Source: Undaria pinnatifida
Lineage: Eukaryota > Sar > Phaeophyceae > Laminariales > Alariaceae
Assembly: GCA_012845835.1 (NCBI GenBank)
Contig: JABAKD010000011.1
Span: 4,200,697-4,264,696, forward strand
Reading direction: 5' to 3'
Length of the DNA stretch: 64,000 nt
The notes beneath the pieces were generated by a model. That model was not told where the DNA came from. It saw only the letters and a list, made by a program, of their open reading frames with translations, and ran no database searches. How positions within the stretch are numbered: position 1 is the first letter of the stretch; the number at the start of each line of letters is the position of its first letter. Position numbers and translations under genes: made by a program. Shown piece after piece: positions 1 to 10,810 of the stretch.

Positions 1-59
1 TTGTAATTTTGGTGACGCGGTTGGCCCGGATGACAGATGACCGAACCGGCGCCGCTCTT

Positions 60-300
60 GAACCGCACCGCACTACTTTTACGGGACCGCACCGTAACGG
101 AGCCCACCGCAACGTAACGCATCGCACCGCAATGTGGCGCAATGCATTGCTTTCTAACGGTACCGCACCGCCCTCTAATAGCACCGCAACGCACTGTACC
201 GGGACCGCACCGCACTCTACCGCAACCGCAGCGCAACGCACCGCGAACAGCATCGCACTGCACCGCAGCTCAACTTAACTCAATGTAACCGCACCGCACT
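60..300. repeat. degenerate ACCGCACCGCA minisatellite
   Basis: Short units such as accgcaccgcaacg recur imperfectly about twenty times. The stretch lies directly upstream of the first peroxiredoxin exon seen here, so it is probably intronic. The open frame across it is a by-product of the repeat. Confidence 0.75.
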
Positions 301-334
301 GTAACGGCACCCCACGGCATTCTGCCGGCAACAG

Positions 335-2103
335 GCCAAGGGCGTGGACACGGTGGCGTGCATGTCCGTGAACGACGCGTTCGTGATGAGCCGGTGGATC
401 AAGTCCCTCGACGCCGCCGACAAGGTGACCATGCTGGCGGACGGTGGAGGAGTCTTCGCTGACGAGAGCGGCCTCTGCGTCAAGACCGGAAAGTTCGGCG
501 GGACCCGGCTCCAGCGCCTGGCGATGATCGTGAGTGTGGGGAATATTGTCTGTTGGTTGGTCGGTTTGTCAGGTCTATTGGGTGTCCTACATTATTGTGT
601 GGTTTCACCGTGGATGGAACTAACCCTGACCCGAACCCATAGGAAATACACTATACCGATGACTGCCCCCTGATGACCTCACTGGGGTGAAATGGTTGAA
701 AAATCACAATAATGTGTATCTCATGGTCTATTGGCCTTTCGTCGTTGGCGTCTTTCTTCCCAATGCCAAGAGCGTGGAGATGAGGATGGTCAGCCTCGGC
801 ATGTTTGCCTTGAATTGTTTTTTTTTTTTTTTTGTTTAATCCTCCGGCGGCTGGGGGAAAATTGAACGTAATACTATACCCGGTACAAGACAAGGTAGAA
901 GGTGAGGATCGATCATCTCTTGACAGCGTCTTTGAACCCCGTTATACCCGGATTCTCTGGGACCCGGCACGGCAGCCTCACGTTCGGCCAACGACCGCTC
1001 ATACAGTGGCTGTGTACCTGGTACTGGTATGACATAAGGTGTTCTTCCTTTTTGGTCGCACGTCGGCTTGTTTTTCTTGCGGTTCCCTTTTCGTTTGTCT
1101 CGCGTTTCCACCATTTCAAGATAAGCATACAGAGGGTGGGTGCCGTCTCTGTCTCGGGCGAGATGAGATTTGGAAGAAGGTGTTGAGACCCGGCCACCCA
1201 TCTCAGGCCACAGAAACAAATGCGCAATTTTTGTTGCAGTCAATGGCCACAGATAGTTGGTCAGGCCTCAACGTCGTATTGTCCCCAATCCCATTGGCTT
1301 TCTCCCCAATCCCATTAGCTTGTCCCCAATCCCACTAGCTTGTCCCCAATCCCATTAGCTTGTCCCCAGTCCCATGAGCTTGTCCCATGTCCCATGGGCT
1401 TGTCCCCAATCCCATTAGCTTGTCCCAATCCCATTAGCTTGTCCCTAATCCCATTAGCTTGTCCCAATCCCATTACGAAGTTTGTCCCCAATCCCATTAG
1501 CGCGCTGAAAGAGGGTCAGCTTTTGCCTACATACCTTATGGTGATAACTTGACCAGAATCCAAGATGAGAGGGTGGGGATCGGTCACTCTCCGCGCTTGG
1601 TGCGCACGATTTCGACGTGGTCTTGTGAATACCGGACGTGCTCTGTGTCGGCGATGCGGGGATGCGAGGGTCAACGGTCTCACGATTACGGGTACGCACG
1701 AAATGAGTACCCCCCCTCCCCCCTCCTTATTTACCCGCACGCGTGCTACTACGTGTCTACCTCTTCCTCTTATTTAGCACGAAATTGTGCATCACCTACC
1801 CGATAAACACCAGTTTAATCGATTAACTAACTCGGCATGTCCCCTCCACGCCCTCCCCTTCCTCTCGCCCTCCCCCCCTTTCCCCTCCCCCCGCACCCAC
1901 CCCCTTCCCCTCCCCCCTCTTCACCCCCGCGCGTGTTGTACCGTCGTGTCTTCCTCTTGTTTCGCGCCAAAACGATGCATCTTTTTTTTTTTGGTGCGAA
2001 AAAAAACAAGGTGAACGATGGCACTGTGGAGAAGCTTTTCTTGGAAGATGGTACCGGCTACACCGACATCTCCTCGGGCGACAGCGTCCTCGCTGCCTGC
2101 TAA
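335..2103 (+). CDS. type II peroxiredoxin (PRDX5-like), 3' two exons
   Basis: Exons 335-529 (65 codons) and 2011-2103 (30 codons plus TAA) join in phase 0 across a 1,481-nt intron. The intron starts gtgagt and ends acaag. The first exon encodes the conserved VACMSVNDAFVM block, then a KVTMLADGGGVF segment, and ends in RLAMI. The second opens VNDGTVEKLFLEDGTG and ends in VLAAC. This order and spacing match the C-terminal half of atypical type II peroxiredoxins, thiol peroxidases that reduce H2O2 and alkyl hydroperoxides. The half carrying the peroxidatic Cys must lie before the window, so activity and targeting cannot be judged. The exon is preceded by an AG at 333-334 and by a repeat-filled stretch. 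The intron is inflated by a 20-bp minisatellite and a retroposon-like tail. Family assignment is confident; localisation is unknown. Confidence 0.9.
817..875 (-). repeat. A-tailed 3'-end repeat (family T), copy 1
   Basis: Read on the minus strand, this is a TTTTCCCC..CCGCCGGAGGATTAAAC block followed by a long A run. The same block with an A-rich tail occurs at 4.9, 9.2 and 31.0 kb. The A tail at the same end suggests a non-LTR or SINE 3' terminus. Confidence 0.6.
1278..1500. repeat. about 20-bp minisatellite in peroxiredoxin intron
   Basis: Roughly ten head-to-tail copies of a unit like ttgtccccaatcccattagc, differing mostly by single substitutions. It lies wholly inside the intron at 530-2010. 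The MGLGQANGIRDK-type frame on the other strand is only the repeat translated. Confidence 0.9.
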
Positions 2104-4850
2104 TCGAAGTTTTTTTGCCGCGTGTTTTTTTTGTTGTCGTATGATACAGTAGTATCGACGGTTTATAAAGGAGAAACTGGGATACTGGCAGGGCCAGGCT
2201 GTGTTTGTTCTTTTTAGAAAGGAAGTTTTTCACACTAGCTTAAGAAAAGGTTTAGTGCAAGCTAGCTTTAAGTATGCGCCGCTCTCGAGTTTCACATTTC
2301 CCTCCCCGGAAATATCAAGGCTTGAGTTTCTTGTGGTGCTTTTTCGTAGGAAAAGGCCGGTGGCCCGGGCAGGCAGTAGCTCTTCAGTACCTGATACCTC
2401 GTAGCTCGTAGGAGAGGGCCTGTAGAGCGGTCGTCCGGCCGAGAAGAAGACATTTGAAAGGAAGGAGAAATTTTGTGGGATAATATCCCGCCACGTGGGT
2501 CTGATCGTTCTCGGCGAAGTACTGAAGACAAGCTGCACGTAGTACACGCTCGAAAAGCAGGGGTATGTGCAGCGTTAGGGGAAGCACCCCACTCCCTCCC
2601 TGCCCCCCCCCCCCTTGAGAAGCCTGTCGTTTCTTTTGGCAGGGCATGGTGATGTGGGGTGGGGCGGTCCCTAAGAATTTTACGGGCGCGGTTATGGTTG
2701 TTGGTGTATGATCTTGGGCGTGTGTTGAGAGATTGTGCTGTGAGACGGGCGTGTGATCGTGGCGCATTCAAGAATACGGCGCGGGTTTTCCAGTTTCTGT
2801 TGTTTCTCGACGACTTAAGCGACAACGGACAACGCGCAAGTTGTTTGGAGAAATTTTGCCCGCGGATATTTGGACCACTCGGAGCTCGCTGCAGAAACGC
2901 GTCGCGATCGCACTGCTTTTTTTGTGAAGGAAGCGTAACACCAACCGCCGACGTGATATATACTTTTTTCGATGAGGCCGTTTGTTTCAAAACCTACTTC
3001 GTATTATTTGCGCCACACGCACAGGCTGCCATGATGGATTTAAATATTCTTGTTATTCTGCTCGATTTACTGTCTGTCCCCGCGGCAACACTGGTTGCGA
3101 GCCTGTACAGACCGAAATCGAACCCAAGCGGGCGGGCTTGCGCTAACCCCCAGCGCTTGTTCCATCGTAGGTCCTCCCGAGTTGGGCGCGGTCGACGTGC
3201 TGCTGTGATTGGCGGACCTGCTGCTGTGCGTATTTCAATGCACGGAGGGCTTTTCGTTTCTTGTTTTGTTTTTACTCCTCCTGACGCACACGGCCTACGT
3301 GCAAGGATAGGGCACTGTTGACTCATTTCATCTCTACCACACTGGTAGTAATCCCTCTATAGTGCCGTTGTTTGCCAGCCGGAAACACCGGCATTATAGG
3401 GGCAGCCGGCAGTACTTAGATTGTTCACATGTGTGCCAAGCGATTTCACAGGCACTAATGCGGCACAATAGCGGGTAGCCGGCATTACTGTGAGGATGTC
3501 TACCGTAGTTGCTTGAGGGTTTTTGGCCAATCACCCGCAATACAAACCCGACCTACCAGATCGATCTCGACATGCCGTGGCAACAGCAAGTATCCCGCCG
3601 GAAATATAATACAGGATCAACCTTGAGGAAAACTTATGAAGAGCACCCACTTACTAACCATGTGACTTTTTGCTATGGTGGCACATACAATCCCTCTCAA
3701 GACACTTATTTCCTACCAGGTACAGTACAGTAGAGGTCCCTCTATAGTGCGGGTTGCCCTCTACAGTGCCTGTAATATCCCTTTGGCACAGATGAGAACT
3801 TCCATAATTAGTATGCGGAATAGTACCGGTTGCACGGCTAGTGAGTGCCGGTATTTACGGCTGGCACTCAGCGGGGGGAGAGGAGGAAGTTTAATCGGTC
3901 CCGGGTCGTCCAGAAAGCGGACCAGGTATACACTTGTCCTCGGTAGTGCTCGCGCTGATTTTTCCAGGCCACTCTAACCCATCGTCTCCCTTGTACCAAG
4001 CGGCCTAGCGGAAAAGAGCCTCCTCGGGTACAAACATTATTGCCACCTGCGATCATAGACACCACACTACTACACTGTGAGAGTGTCATCTGGGTTGTCT
4101 TGAGATATACAAATTGTATGGCTATTGATCGACCTGTCTGTCCAGTAGCGTCCTTTACGAAACATACCTACCTTTATTCCCCAGTGTCTACTGGGATGTC
4201 TCGCTCGGAAATAAAATAGCTTTGCTGTGTCTTGCTGACCGGCTGGCTGACTGGTTGTTGTCTGTCTCTTGTATCTCTGTCCCGTCGAACATTGAATTTT
4301 CTCTGGCAATAGCCGAACGATTTTTTTTTGTTGATTATAATTCGAAACTGTCTTCCTTATGCATTCCAGAATGTACGCGCAAGGTGAGGTGCCGAAGTCC
4401 GTCTCACCAATGAATGGTTACTTTTTTAGTAGGATCCAGCTCAGCACCCTCCATAATGATGCGACTCACCGTAAAAACCCCGGCGCTTCGCGCTTGATGC
4501 AGGCGATGTCTGCCTGGTCGGGGAAAACCGTTTGACCCAAGTTTTTTCGTTGGCACAGGGTATAGACTACAGAGCCTAAATCGAAAACAGTCGTAGCGTA
4601 GGAGAGCTCGCCTGAAAGGTGGCGATGCTGTCCTTGTTTGTGTGATATCACATCCTGTTGACAATGGACATCTAGTCTATCCATAGACTAATGCGTTGTT
4701 AATGTGGGAAGTCGCTCGTCGTATGATGACCGTCCAACCAAAAAGTAATGCACTAGGGGCTGTAACGAGGACCACTGATAGGGACAGCTCACGCTATCGC
4801 TACAGTGGGATCCGAAGGATGCGCCAGCTAGCGTTGGGTTGCAAAAGCAA
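2104..4850. other. no gene supported
   Basis: Long open frames on both strands at 2292-3326 (up to 232 codons) show no motif I recognise and no convincing splice sites, so I treat them as chance. The blocks at 3350-3420 and 3725-3790 share a CCCTCTATAGTGC core that recurs at 19.4 and 21.3 kb. Confidence 0.5.
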
Positions 4851-4855
4851 CTGAG

Positions 4856-4961
4856 TTAAATCGACACACACACGCCGCGTACGAAAATACGTGGAAGTGT
4901 GTGGTGATCTTAAGCTTTATTTTTCCCCATCCGCCGAAGGATAAAGAAAAAAAAAAAAAAG
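4856..4961 (+). repeat. A-tailed 3'-end repeat (family T), copy 2
   Basis: It contains gttaaatcgacacac, then aaatacgtggaagtgtg, then the tttatttttccccatccgcc core, and ends in a run of about 15 A. It matches 30970-31090 along its whole length. Confidence 0.7.
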
Positions 4962-5399
4962 ACCTAGGGAACAGCACATACTACTGCAAAAATTACGTTA
5001 TTATCATAGAGTGGCGCTGCACTCGTAGTCTAGTCTACATTATTATTACTACTACCACAAATAGTACCAGGTATGTCTGCTTTGTTTGTATATATATCGT
5101 ATGCTGTGAGCAGCGTGGCGGAATGCGAAACAGCCAAACCCTGTCCTCTGCGTTTACGTATTATTTCCGTACACATGCCTGCGGAGCTGGATGTTTCTGT
5201 ACTGACCATATCCACAGGAGGTATAGCGAGCGGTAGTATGCACCTGTACTGCGATGAATGGCATTGAGGAAAAGTCAGGTGTAGGTCTCTATACTTTATA
5301 TGGACTTCAATGGCTACTCCCCAGTACCCAGCGGTACTAGGTATTTCGTTCAGAGCATAATAACCTGAACACACGCCAAGAAGGTACTGCTATACTACT

Positions 5400-5545
5400 G
5401 CATATATTATAAAAAATGAAAATACACTCCATCCAGCTGTGAGATCGAAGATTTCGTCGAAACTCATCTTTGCAAGCTGTGTGTGATACTCCGATCGCGC
5501 GTATTACGAGTTGTGTGTCTTCATTGAGGATATAGGTCGGCATAT
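5400..5545 (+). repeat. dispersed repeat family G, 5' block
   Basis: The block runs tattataaaaaatgaaaat, then agatcgaagatttcgtcg, then catctttgcaagctgtgtg, then ataggtcggc. Near-identical blocks occur at 6.4, 37.5 and 48.6 kb, and an inverted one at 49.6 kb. Confidence 0.85.
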
Positions 5546-5858
5546 ATGTGGAAGTTGTCTACTGCACGTATGGGGGAAAACTCAAGCAAATAAATCGCGG
5601 CAGCAGCACTCACTCACTCACGTGACACGCCCCAAGAAAAACTACCGAGCACAGAACTTCCAGCAAATAAATATGATTACGTGTTAGATCACATATATTT
5701 ACCGGGGGTGCTGTTAAAACATGTACCAGGTACAAGAATAGCGAACGCACGCTGCACAAACCGGGGCGGCGAGAAAGGGCATACTTGTATCAAGACTCAC
5801 TTTTCAAGACGAGGGGCCGCAGGAGGAGCATGGGGTGCAAAATTGAAAAATGAAAAAA

Positions 5859-5930
5859 CGAAGCTGCCGGGAATTGAACCCGGATCTGATCCGTGACAGG
5901 GATCAATTCTAACCATTATACCACAGCTCC
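5859..5930 (-). tRNA. tRNA-Asp (GTC)
   Basis: The minus strand folds as a 72-nt cloverleaf. The acceptor GGAGCTG pairs with CAGCTTC and is followed by discriminator G. The anticodon stem is GATCC/GGATC around loop CTGTCAC, so the anticodon is GTC (Asp). The T arm is CCGGG-TTCAATT-CCCGG. The A box (TGGTATAATGG) and B box (GGTTCAATTCC) are intact. There is no intron and no encoded CCA. It stands alone between repeat blocks and is the only complete tRNA seen in the window. Confidence 0.95.
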
Positions 5931-6394
5931 AACGGTTATATTTTCTAGGGTAATTCAGTAGTCTTTTGATATTGTTTGCTCATCATGCCCGTACTTAGCT
6001 GCCGGTGCAAGGCCAACCCGTCTGTGCTGTTATATACTGGTACTCGTACACGATACCTGGTACCAAGGTTAGTTTGTATGTGCTTGTAGGATTGAGAGGG
6101 GACTACGATGCACTAATAAATACTCCCGAGAGTACACATGTTCGGCTGTACCTGGTATATTATTATTTTATAACTAATTTTCAAGGACGTCAGCCGTGAG
6201 TTTGACGAATTTCAGGTCAATACTCATCTTTGCAAGCTGCGTTGTTTATTATGTCTCCGTCGCATACGAACCTACATTCGGATAGCATTGAATCCCTTTT
6301 CTATTAATAATAATCCTATGTGGCTTCAGACTCCAGAGCTCTGAGGGAAAAACAAAGAAGTAAAAAATGCCTCAAAAAAGTGACGATGATGTAT

Positions 6395-7635
6395 TATTAT
6401 AAAAAATGAAAATACACTCCAGCTGTGAGATCGAAGATTTCGTCGAAACTCATCTTTGCAAGCTGTGTGCGATACTCCGATCGCGCGCATTACGAGTTGT
6501 GTGTCCTCATTAAGGATATAGGTCGGCGACTCCCCTTACAACTACAGTGTAGCTATCAGGGTCAACAGGATGATTTTAGTCAGTCTGTGCGCGGAAACTA
6601 TAAAACCCGTTTCCGAGGGGGACAAAATCTGACAGCTGTGAAGGGAAATGTATCCTTTTATCAAGTGAATCTTGTAAGTCGAATAACCGGTGAGGGGGGT
6701 GGGGCGGAGTTTTGAAGGACGTGGGGGCCTGGTTTTGATCAAAAGCGAGCGGGTTTGGAGGGGGGGGGGGGGGGGGAAAGGGGGCAATTTGTGCATGTAA
6801 GCTATAAATCCTTTCGAGGGGATAAATCTGACGGTTTTGGCACCAGTATATTATTGGGAGCGGGGGGGGGGGGTTGGGGCGGGGGGGGGGGGGGGGTGTG
6901 TGGGGCAGCTCAATATGTGCCTGGAAACTATACATTATTTTGAGGGGATAAATGTGACGGTTTTGGAAATAATACATCAGTTTATCATGTATATCCTGGG
7001 GTAAGTCGTACAATCAGTGAGTAAAGAGAGGGTGGAGTGTTCGAGGGGGTGGGGTTGGGATGGGTTGGGGGGGAGGTGGGGGGTGTGGGGGCGGGGGGGG
7101 GGGCGGGGGGGGGGAGGAGGGGGGGGGGGAGAGGGGGGGGGGCGGGGGGGGGGGGAGGGGGGGGGGGGGGGGGGGGGGGGAGGGGGGGGGGGGGGGGGGG
7201 GGGAGGAAGGGCTTCAGGTGAGGGGTTTGTTATACGTGTGGTGCTAGGTCTAGGCGATGGTGCGGGTGATGGGGAAGAAGGGGGCGTTCAAGGCGGGGGG
7301 GGGGGGGGGGGGGACATGCAGCGGCAAGGATGGCTCTCGAAAGATAATGAGGTGATATCCTGTGCGTGAAGTGTTTACTAATGTGGCGGATTTCGATATT
7401 TGGTGGGGCGTTTGAGTAAGGGAGAGCAAGAGGGGGGGGGGGGGGAGGGGGGGGGGGATTTTTAGGAGGTTTAGGTCACAAATAATATTCAAATACACTT
7501 CGGCTGTGAGATCAAAGATATGTAGCAGCTTGTTATACGCGTGGTGCTAGGTCTAGGCGATCGTGCAGGTGGTCGGAAAAGAGGGGGCGTTGGAGGGGGG
7601 GGGGGGGGAGGAAGGGCTTTAGGTGAGGGGTTTAT
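6395..7635 (+). repeat. composite repeat family G with long G runs
   Basis: A family G 5' block (6395-6540) is followed by a segment with ggtcaacaggatga and ggaaactataaaacccg, and then by decayed echoes of it (6790-6850, 6905-7010). Each echo is separated by runs of 10-18 G. A block ending tggtgctaggtctaggcgat appears at about 7228 and 7530. The same block order recurs at 37540-38260. Gly-rich frames here come from the G runs. Confidence 0.8.
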
Positions 7636-8380
7636 CATGTATCACATCATCTAGCGTCGGCGACACGCAGAAGAAGCAGCCCGAGCTGCTGGCCCAGGGG
7701 GGGGCGGGGGTTAAACTCCCGGATGAGCCCGAAGTGCATCATCATCATCAACAGAAAAGCAGAAAAGAGCTTCGACACGCGACAAGCATAATGATGGCAC
7801 TTAGCTGTACCTCTTTTTTTTTGCTGTTCACAGTTTGCACGCTCTTCCTGGAAGGCAACAAAAACCGCATTTATTTACTACTTGTCGCTTTCTGACGGTC
7901 CCTTTTTGGGGCATGAGCGGGGGGCGGAGGGGTGGAGGGAGGGGGTCGAAACCAAAATCGAGACGATTACAGCATCGCCCTCCAACCACGTGGAGTCGAA
8001 CGAACTGTTGGAATAACAGGGTGTGTAACACATGACGACTACTTTTTTTTGCTATGTGAGGAGCTAGCTGTATAGTCTGTATAGAGCAGTACCACAAGTG
8101 AGCGGCATGGTGACGCTTTTGTTTTGCTGCACGCATTTTTCAATAAGAGACCACTCACTCACCCGTCGTTTTCGAAATGATCATACTTCAAACTTGGACT
8201 TCCCTAAAGCGTTTTTTGTTTGGAGCTTAAGAGGGGAAAAAACGTCGGAACTCAAACAATAAGCCAATAACCGACGGCTACAACTTACTGTACGTCATCG
8301 GCCGTAGGAAGCAGCCCGAGCTGACGGGATAATAAGGGCGTGTGGCAAATTTTTAACTACCAGGCGTACTTACCTGGTAA
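7636..8380. other. no gene supported; possible exon scrap near 7660
   Basis: A short open piece reading GDTQKKQPELLAQGG and then LPDEPEV has coding-like composition, and the core gcagcccgagctg recurs near 8311. I find no matching splice sites or partner exon. Confidence 0.3.
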
Positions 8381-8501
8381 TTTTTGGTTTATGAGAAACT
8401 ATGTACCACACGCGCGAGGCATGGTGTGATACTTCTTGTGGTGACTGATTCAACGATGATAGCCCCCCCCCAAAACCATCGATTTTCTTTTGACAAACGT
8501 T

Positions 8502-8843
8502 TCATGGCTGCTCGACACAATGCCATGGTGCCTTTTCTGTGGTTGGTATGCCGTAGAGCCTTTTCTGCCCGCCCCCGCCACACCGGTGGTATGCGGCAGG
8601 TTCTAGAGCCTTTTCTGCCTCCCCCCCCGCCACACCGGCGGTACGCGGCAGCTTTTTGACGGGTGGCTTTTTGCCTTGTTGTAGGGCCTGCGTTTCCTTC
8701 AACTGCTCTTCTTTGCGTGTTCCTGGCTTCATAGCCAGACCGTTAGAGGTGTGGGAGTGGCTTTTGAGGAGCCGAATCTTCGCCTCATGGCCTAGTTCGT
8801 AGAGTTTCCCCGAATCTCCCATATTTCTGCATATGCGGCTCAT
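8502..8843 (-). CDS. unrecognised 113-residue open frame
   Basis: It starts at a true ATG (8841-8843) and reads MSRICRNMGDSGKLYELGHE, followed by a Lys/Gln/Glu-rich stretch (KEEQLKETQALQQGKK). The composition of the first 70 residues is protein-like. The last third lies over a duplicated 45-bp segment (ccgccacaccgg at about 8576 and 8630), which argues that the true end lies earlier. I recognise no domain and see no splice evidence. It could be a fragment of a transposable-element protein or chance. Confidence 0.25.
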   Translation of the reverse strand: MSRICRNMGDSGKLYELGHEAKIRLLKSHSHTSNGLAMKPGTRKEEQLKETQALQQGKKPPVKKLPRTAGVAGGEAEKALEPAAYHRCGGGGQKRLYGIPTTEKAPWHCVEQP

Positions 8844-8963
8844 CAGGGTGAGCTAGTGTTAAGATACGGCCTCGAAAGGCCTGTAATTATTCGAATTGAG
8901 ATCACTTGGATGGGTTTCGTATGATAAGTTGGTGTTTTATATTCGGGATAGTAGTCAGGAGAT

Positions 8964-8989
8964 AGATCGGAGGCACGAGCCTCCGATCT
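8964..8989. other. perfect 11-bp hairpin
   Basis: agatcggaggc and gcctccgatct flank a 4-base loop (acga). The stem is perfect and GC-rich. No gene is placed next to it, so its role is unknown. Confidence 0.7.
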
Positions 8990-9164
8990 CAGAAGCCATC
9001 CGGGGCTCTGGTGGAATCGAATAAAGCTACGTCTGTACGAAGGCAAAGAAAGTGAGTACTCTCCGAGGACCTGCTCATTCGGCAGACCTGCAGGGGGCAT
9101 TCTGTGTCCCCGCCTATACCCTTACAGCTATGACAAGAATGTCTTCTAATGTTTCTTGTCTGCA

Positions 9165-9236
9165 AAGGGAAAATACTTGGAAGTGTGGTGAGCTTTAGCT
9201 TTATTTTTCCCCATCCGCCGGAGGTCATAATAACTC
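9165..9236 (+). repeat. A-tailed 3'-end repeat (family T), copy 3
   Basis: It contains aaaatacttggaagtgtggt, then tttatttttccccatccgcc, then ggaggtcataa. Unlike the other copies, no long A run follows the core. Confidence 0.6.
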
Positions 9237-9639
9237 GCCCACATAATATACTGCAAGTGCTAACAACCTCAGTAAAGCCATCCACCCACAAACCATCCAC
9301 CATGCACATGCTAGAAAAGTATAATATAGTAGAAAGTACAGTAAGAACCAGATATTTTGGATCTTGCTCAAAATTCGCCGCCTAGAATATAGATAACTAC
9401 TGTGGTTGTACTCCCGAAGTATGACAAATGTAATGGAGCCGGGTGAGCTCCATAACAAGATGCTACATCTTGCGATGAGGCATTTTAGCCTCGTTATTAC
9501 GAGGTGTGGGGGAATATATAGCCTCATTTGCGTATGTTTCGAATAGCCGCATGTTCGATCCCCTTTCCAATTCTGGATGTTTTATTGGCATCCTTTGATT
9601 GCCATGTGATCTGCATCTACGACTATCCAGGGTGGCCAA
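9237..9639. other. no gene supported
   Basis: I see no conserved coding segment, RNA gene or clear repeat unit between the family T copy and the start of the retroelement-related sequence. Confidence 0.4.
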
Positions 9640-10810
9640 ATGTAATGGAGTGCTCTCCGTAGAAGGATATGCTCCCTGTTTTGCGACGTACTGGAACTGC
9701 CTCAAGGGGCATATACCTCGATTTCCCCCGACCGAGGGAATGGAAAACGGGGGCCGGTCGCTACCGTACGCTGTTCGCTGCATACGCCATCCAACCGCAG
9801 GATATCTTACTCTGACTTCCAAATGAAAGACTCTACATCGCACCTCACGTCCAAGAGCATCTGGTAGGCCTCGACGCCGAATGGGAAGATCGACTACCGA
9901 GCTGGACCCTGGAGGTCCAAGGTGCGTTGGAAACGAGTGATGGGCCTCCTCCCTTCTCAACAGCGACGGCAGCGACACCGGAGAGAACGGGCCGGACGCA
10001 GGAGAGTGGCCCTTTACACACGGGACCAGCTGAACAAGGAGGCGCCGCTAGAACTGCAGCAGAAAGGCGGAACTCCGCGGTGAACAGGGGTGCATCTCCC
10101 TGCGCCTACTGCGGGCGGGCACTAGAGAAGTCTACCGGGGATTCGGCGGTAGACTCTTTATGGGCACTTATTTCCCACGGAGAGCAGTTGCATGCCCGCT
10201 GCATGCTGGACCGTACGGAACGCTTCGCGAGTGGGCATGCAGACCCATAGCCATGCGTCGCGTGTCGCTCGGAATGGCCGGCAAGAAGTCGGCCTCTTCA
10301 TCCGGCTGAGCTGTCTGAGGACCTTCCAAGGCCACGCTCGGGGGGAAGGTGATCGGCAGTAGCGGGAGCCCTGCAATTCGCTGAACTCTTGGAGGAGGAC
10401 GGCCCCCGATAGGATCCAGATAGTTACTTCACGACTGGTTCTGGTTCCCACGATACTTTTGAGGAGATTACGAGGACCCATGGGAGCAGCCGAGCCCCCT
10501 CGTTCTTGTTGTGCTCCCTGTTCGGCGATGCTCTTGGCCTGCCCCAAGGCGCCTACCTCGACTTTCCCCGACCGAGAGAATAACGAGCGGCAGCCGGTCA
10601 CCACCGTGAGATTTTTGTCGCGTACGGCATCCGCCCGCATAATACTGTGCTCCGACCCCGAATCGAAGGATCTACATGCTTCCTCATATGTCCAAGAGTT
10701 CTTGGCGGGCCTCAACTCCACGTGGGATGACTTCCTAATGAGATGGACCCTCGGGATCCGAAATGCGCTGGAAGAGAGTGAGGCGCTTCCTCCTTTCCCG
10801 ACGGCAGCGT
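9640..10810 (+). repeat. direct duplication in retroelement 5' region
   Basis: The segment at about 9670-9960 is a diverged copy of about 10510-10800. Both run through ctccctgtt, then a tacctcgatttcccc-like block, then cgaccgag, then tggaccctgg/tggaccctcg, and then a Thr/Pro/Ala-rich frame. This is either two 5' regions of one element family or an internal duplication. Confidence 0.6.

Noticed and set aside
1278-1500. CRISPR-like array at 1.3-1.5 kb
   Set aside because: Units are contiguous without spacers and lie in a eukaryotic intron, so this is a minisatellite.
2292-3326. Long overlapping frames on both strands after the peroxiredoxin gene
   Set aside because: They show no conserved block, no splice sites and biased low-information composition; kept only as a note in the gap entry.
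7017-7369. Gly-rich proteins around 7.0-7.4 kb
   Set aside because: They are translations of long G runs in a non-coding dispersed repeat.
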